From positions 1 to 5,311 of the forward strand of contig JAHHUF010000117.1 of assembly GCA_020024115.1 (NCBI GenBank): a DNA stretch of 5,311 nucleotides, read 5' to 3'. Source of the stretch: Anaerofilum sp. Lineage in GTDB: Bacteria > Bacillota > Clostridia > Oscillospirales > Ruminococcaceae. The position numbers were made by a program, and so were the translations under genes. Below are positions 5,166-5,311 of the stretch, piece by piece (the first letter of the stretch is position 1; every line of letters begins with the position of its first letter). The notes under the pieces are model-generated. The model was not told the origin of the DNA. It made no database searches and was given only the letters and a program-made list of their open reading frames with translations.

Positions 5166-5311
5166 TTATTGAAAAAACGAAAATTCCGACTTTCTAATAT
5201 TAGATTTTAGTTGTCCCAAGTTCTGACAAATACATAGCCGTCCTTTTTCAAACTCATTACATTCACGCATATTAAACAAAATATCCAAATCCATACTATA
5301 AAAATCAATTT
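5166..5311 (-). CDS. Possible C-terminal tail of an unknown protein entering from the right edge
   Basis: The minus strand is open from the window edge (first full codon 5309-5307) for 47 codons to a TAA at 5168-5166. It includes MDLDILFNMRECNEFEKGRL and CICQNLGQLKSNIRKSEF. The residue mix looks protein-like and is less AT-driven than the surrounding spacer, but I recognise no family and no start or ribosome site is inside the window. It may be the end of an intact gene or another decayed piece. The adjacent stretch 5050-5165 is AT-rich with no gene I can support. Confidence 0.3.
   Translation of the reverse strand, partial: IDFYSMDLDILFNMRECNEFEKGRLCICQNLGQLKSNIRKSEFSFFQ

Noticed and set aside
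5193..5204. 12-bp palindrome TCTAATATTAGA
   Set aside because: It is short and AT-rich in an AT-rich region, so chance is a sufficient explanation.
1..5311. CRISPR array, tRNA, rRNA or riboswitch
   Set aside because: I saw no regularly spaced repeats, cloverleaf, rRNA-like or known aptamer sequence on either strand.

Overview
The window looks like the chromosome of a low-GC Firmicute, most likely a gut-type Clostridia or Lachnospiraceae relative. This rests on AT-rich spacers, strong AGGAGG-type ribosome sites, TTGACA/TATAAT-type promoters, a VanZ/VanY-type gene pair and an IS150-group insertion sequence. The taxonomic guess is inference only; there is no rRNA or marker gene.

Left part (1-2530) is intact. 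The 5' end of a VanZ-family membrane protein gene runs off the left edge on the minus strand. It shares a 189-bp divergent promoter region with a plus-strand lipoprotein of the VanY/M15B peptidoglycan carboxypeptidase family (493-1200). That gene converges on a minus-strand Gfo/Idh/MocA-family NAD(P)-dependent oxidoreductase (1246-2529). The two share one bidirectional terminator hairpin. The oxidoreductase has its own promoter just upstream (2591-2619).

Right part (about 2780-5050) is a decay zone. Two adjacent plus-strand genes for exported proteins are broken. The first (2873-3438) is a Sec-exported protein with a Cys/His-rich, zinc-ribbon-like C-terminal half. The second (3440-4194) is a leucine-rich-repeat lipoprotein that can be rebuilt almost completely if four single-base deletions and one nonsense codon are repaired. 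Their close spacing suggests they were once co-transcribed. Just 20 bases after the LRR gene lies a minus-strand remnant of an IS3-family, IS150-group element (about 4218-5046). It carries orfA and orfB fragments, degenerate terminal inverted repeats and a possible 3-bp target duplication. About half of the expected length is missing, and one piece of orfB appears out of order.

The right end (5047-5311) has no intact gene. A short minus-strand open frame (5166-5311) enters from the right edge and may be the tail of a real or degenerate gene. I see no rRNA, tRNA, CRISPR array or riboswitch. The most unusual content is the two reconstructable exported-protein pseudogenes and the scrambled IS remnant, not an intact new system.
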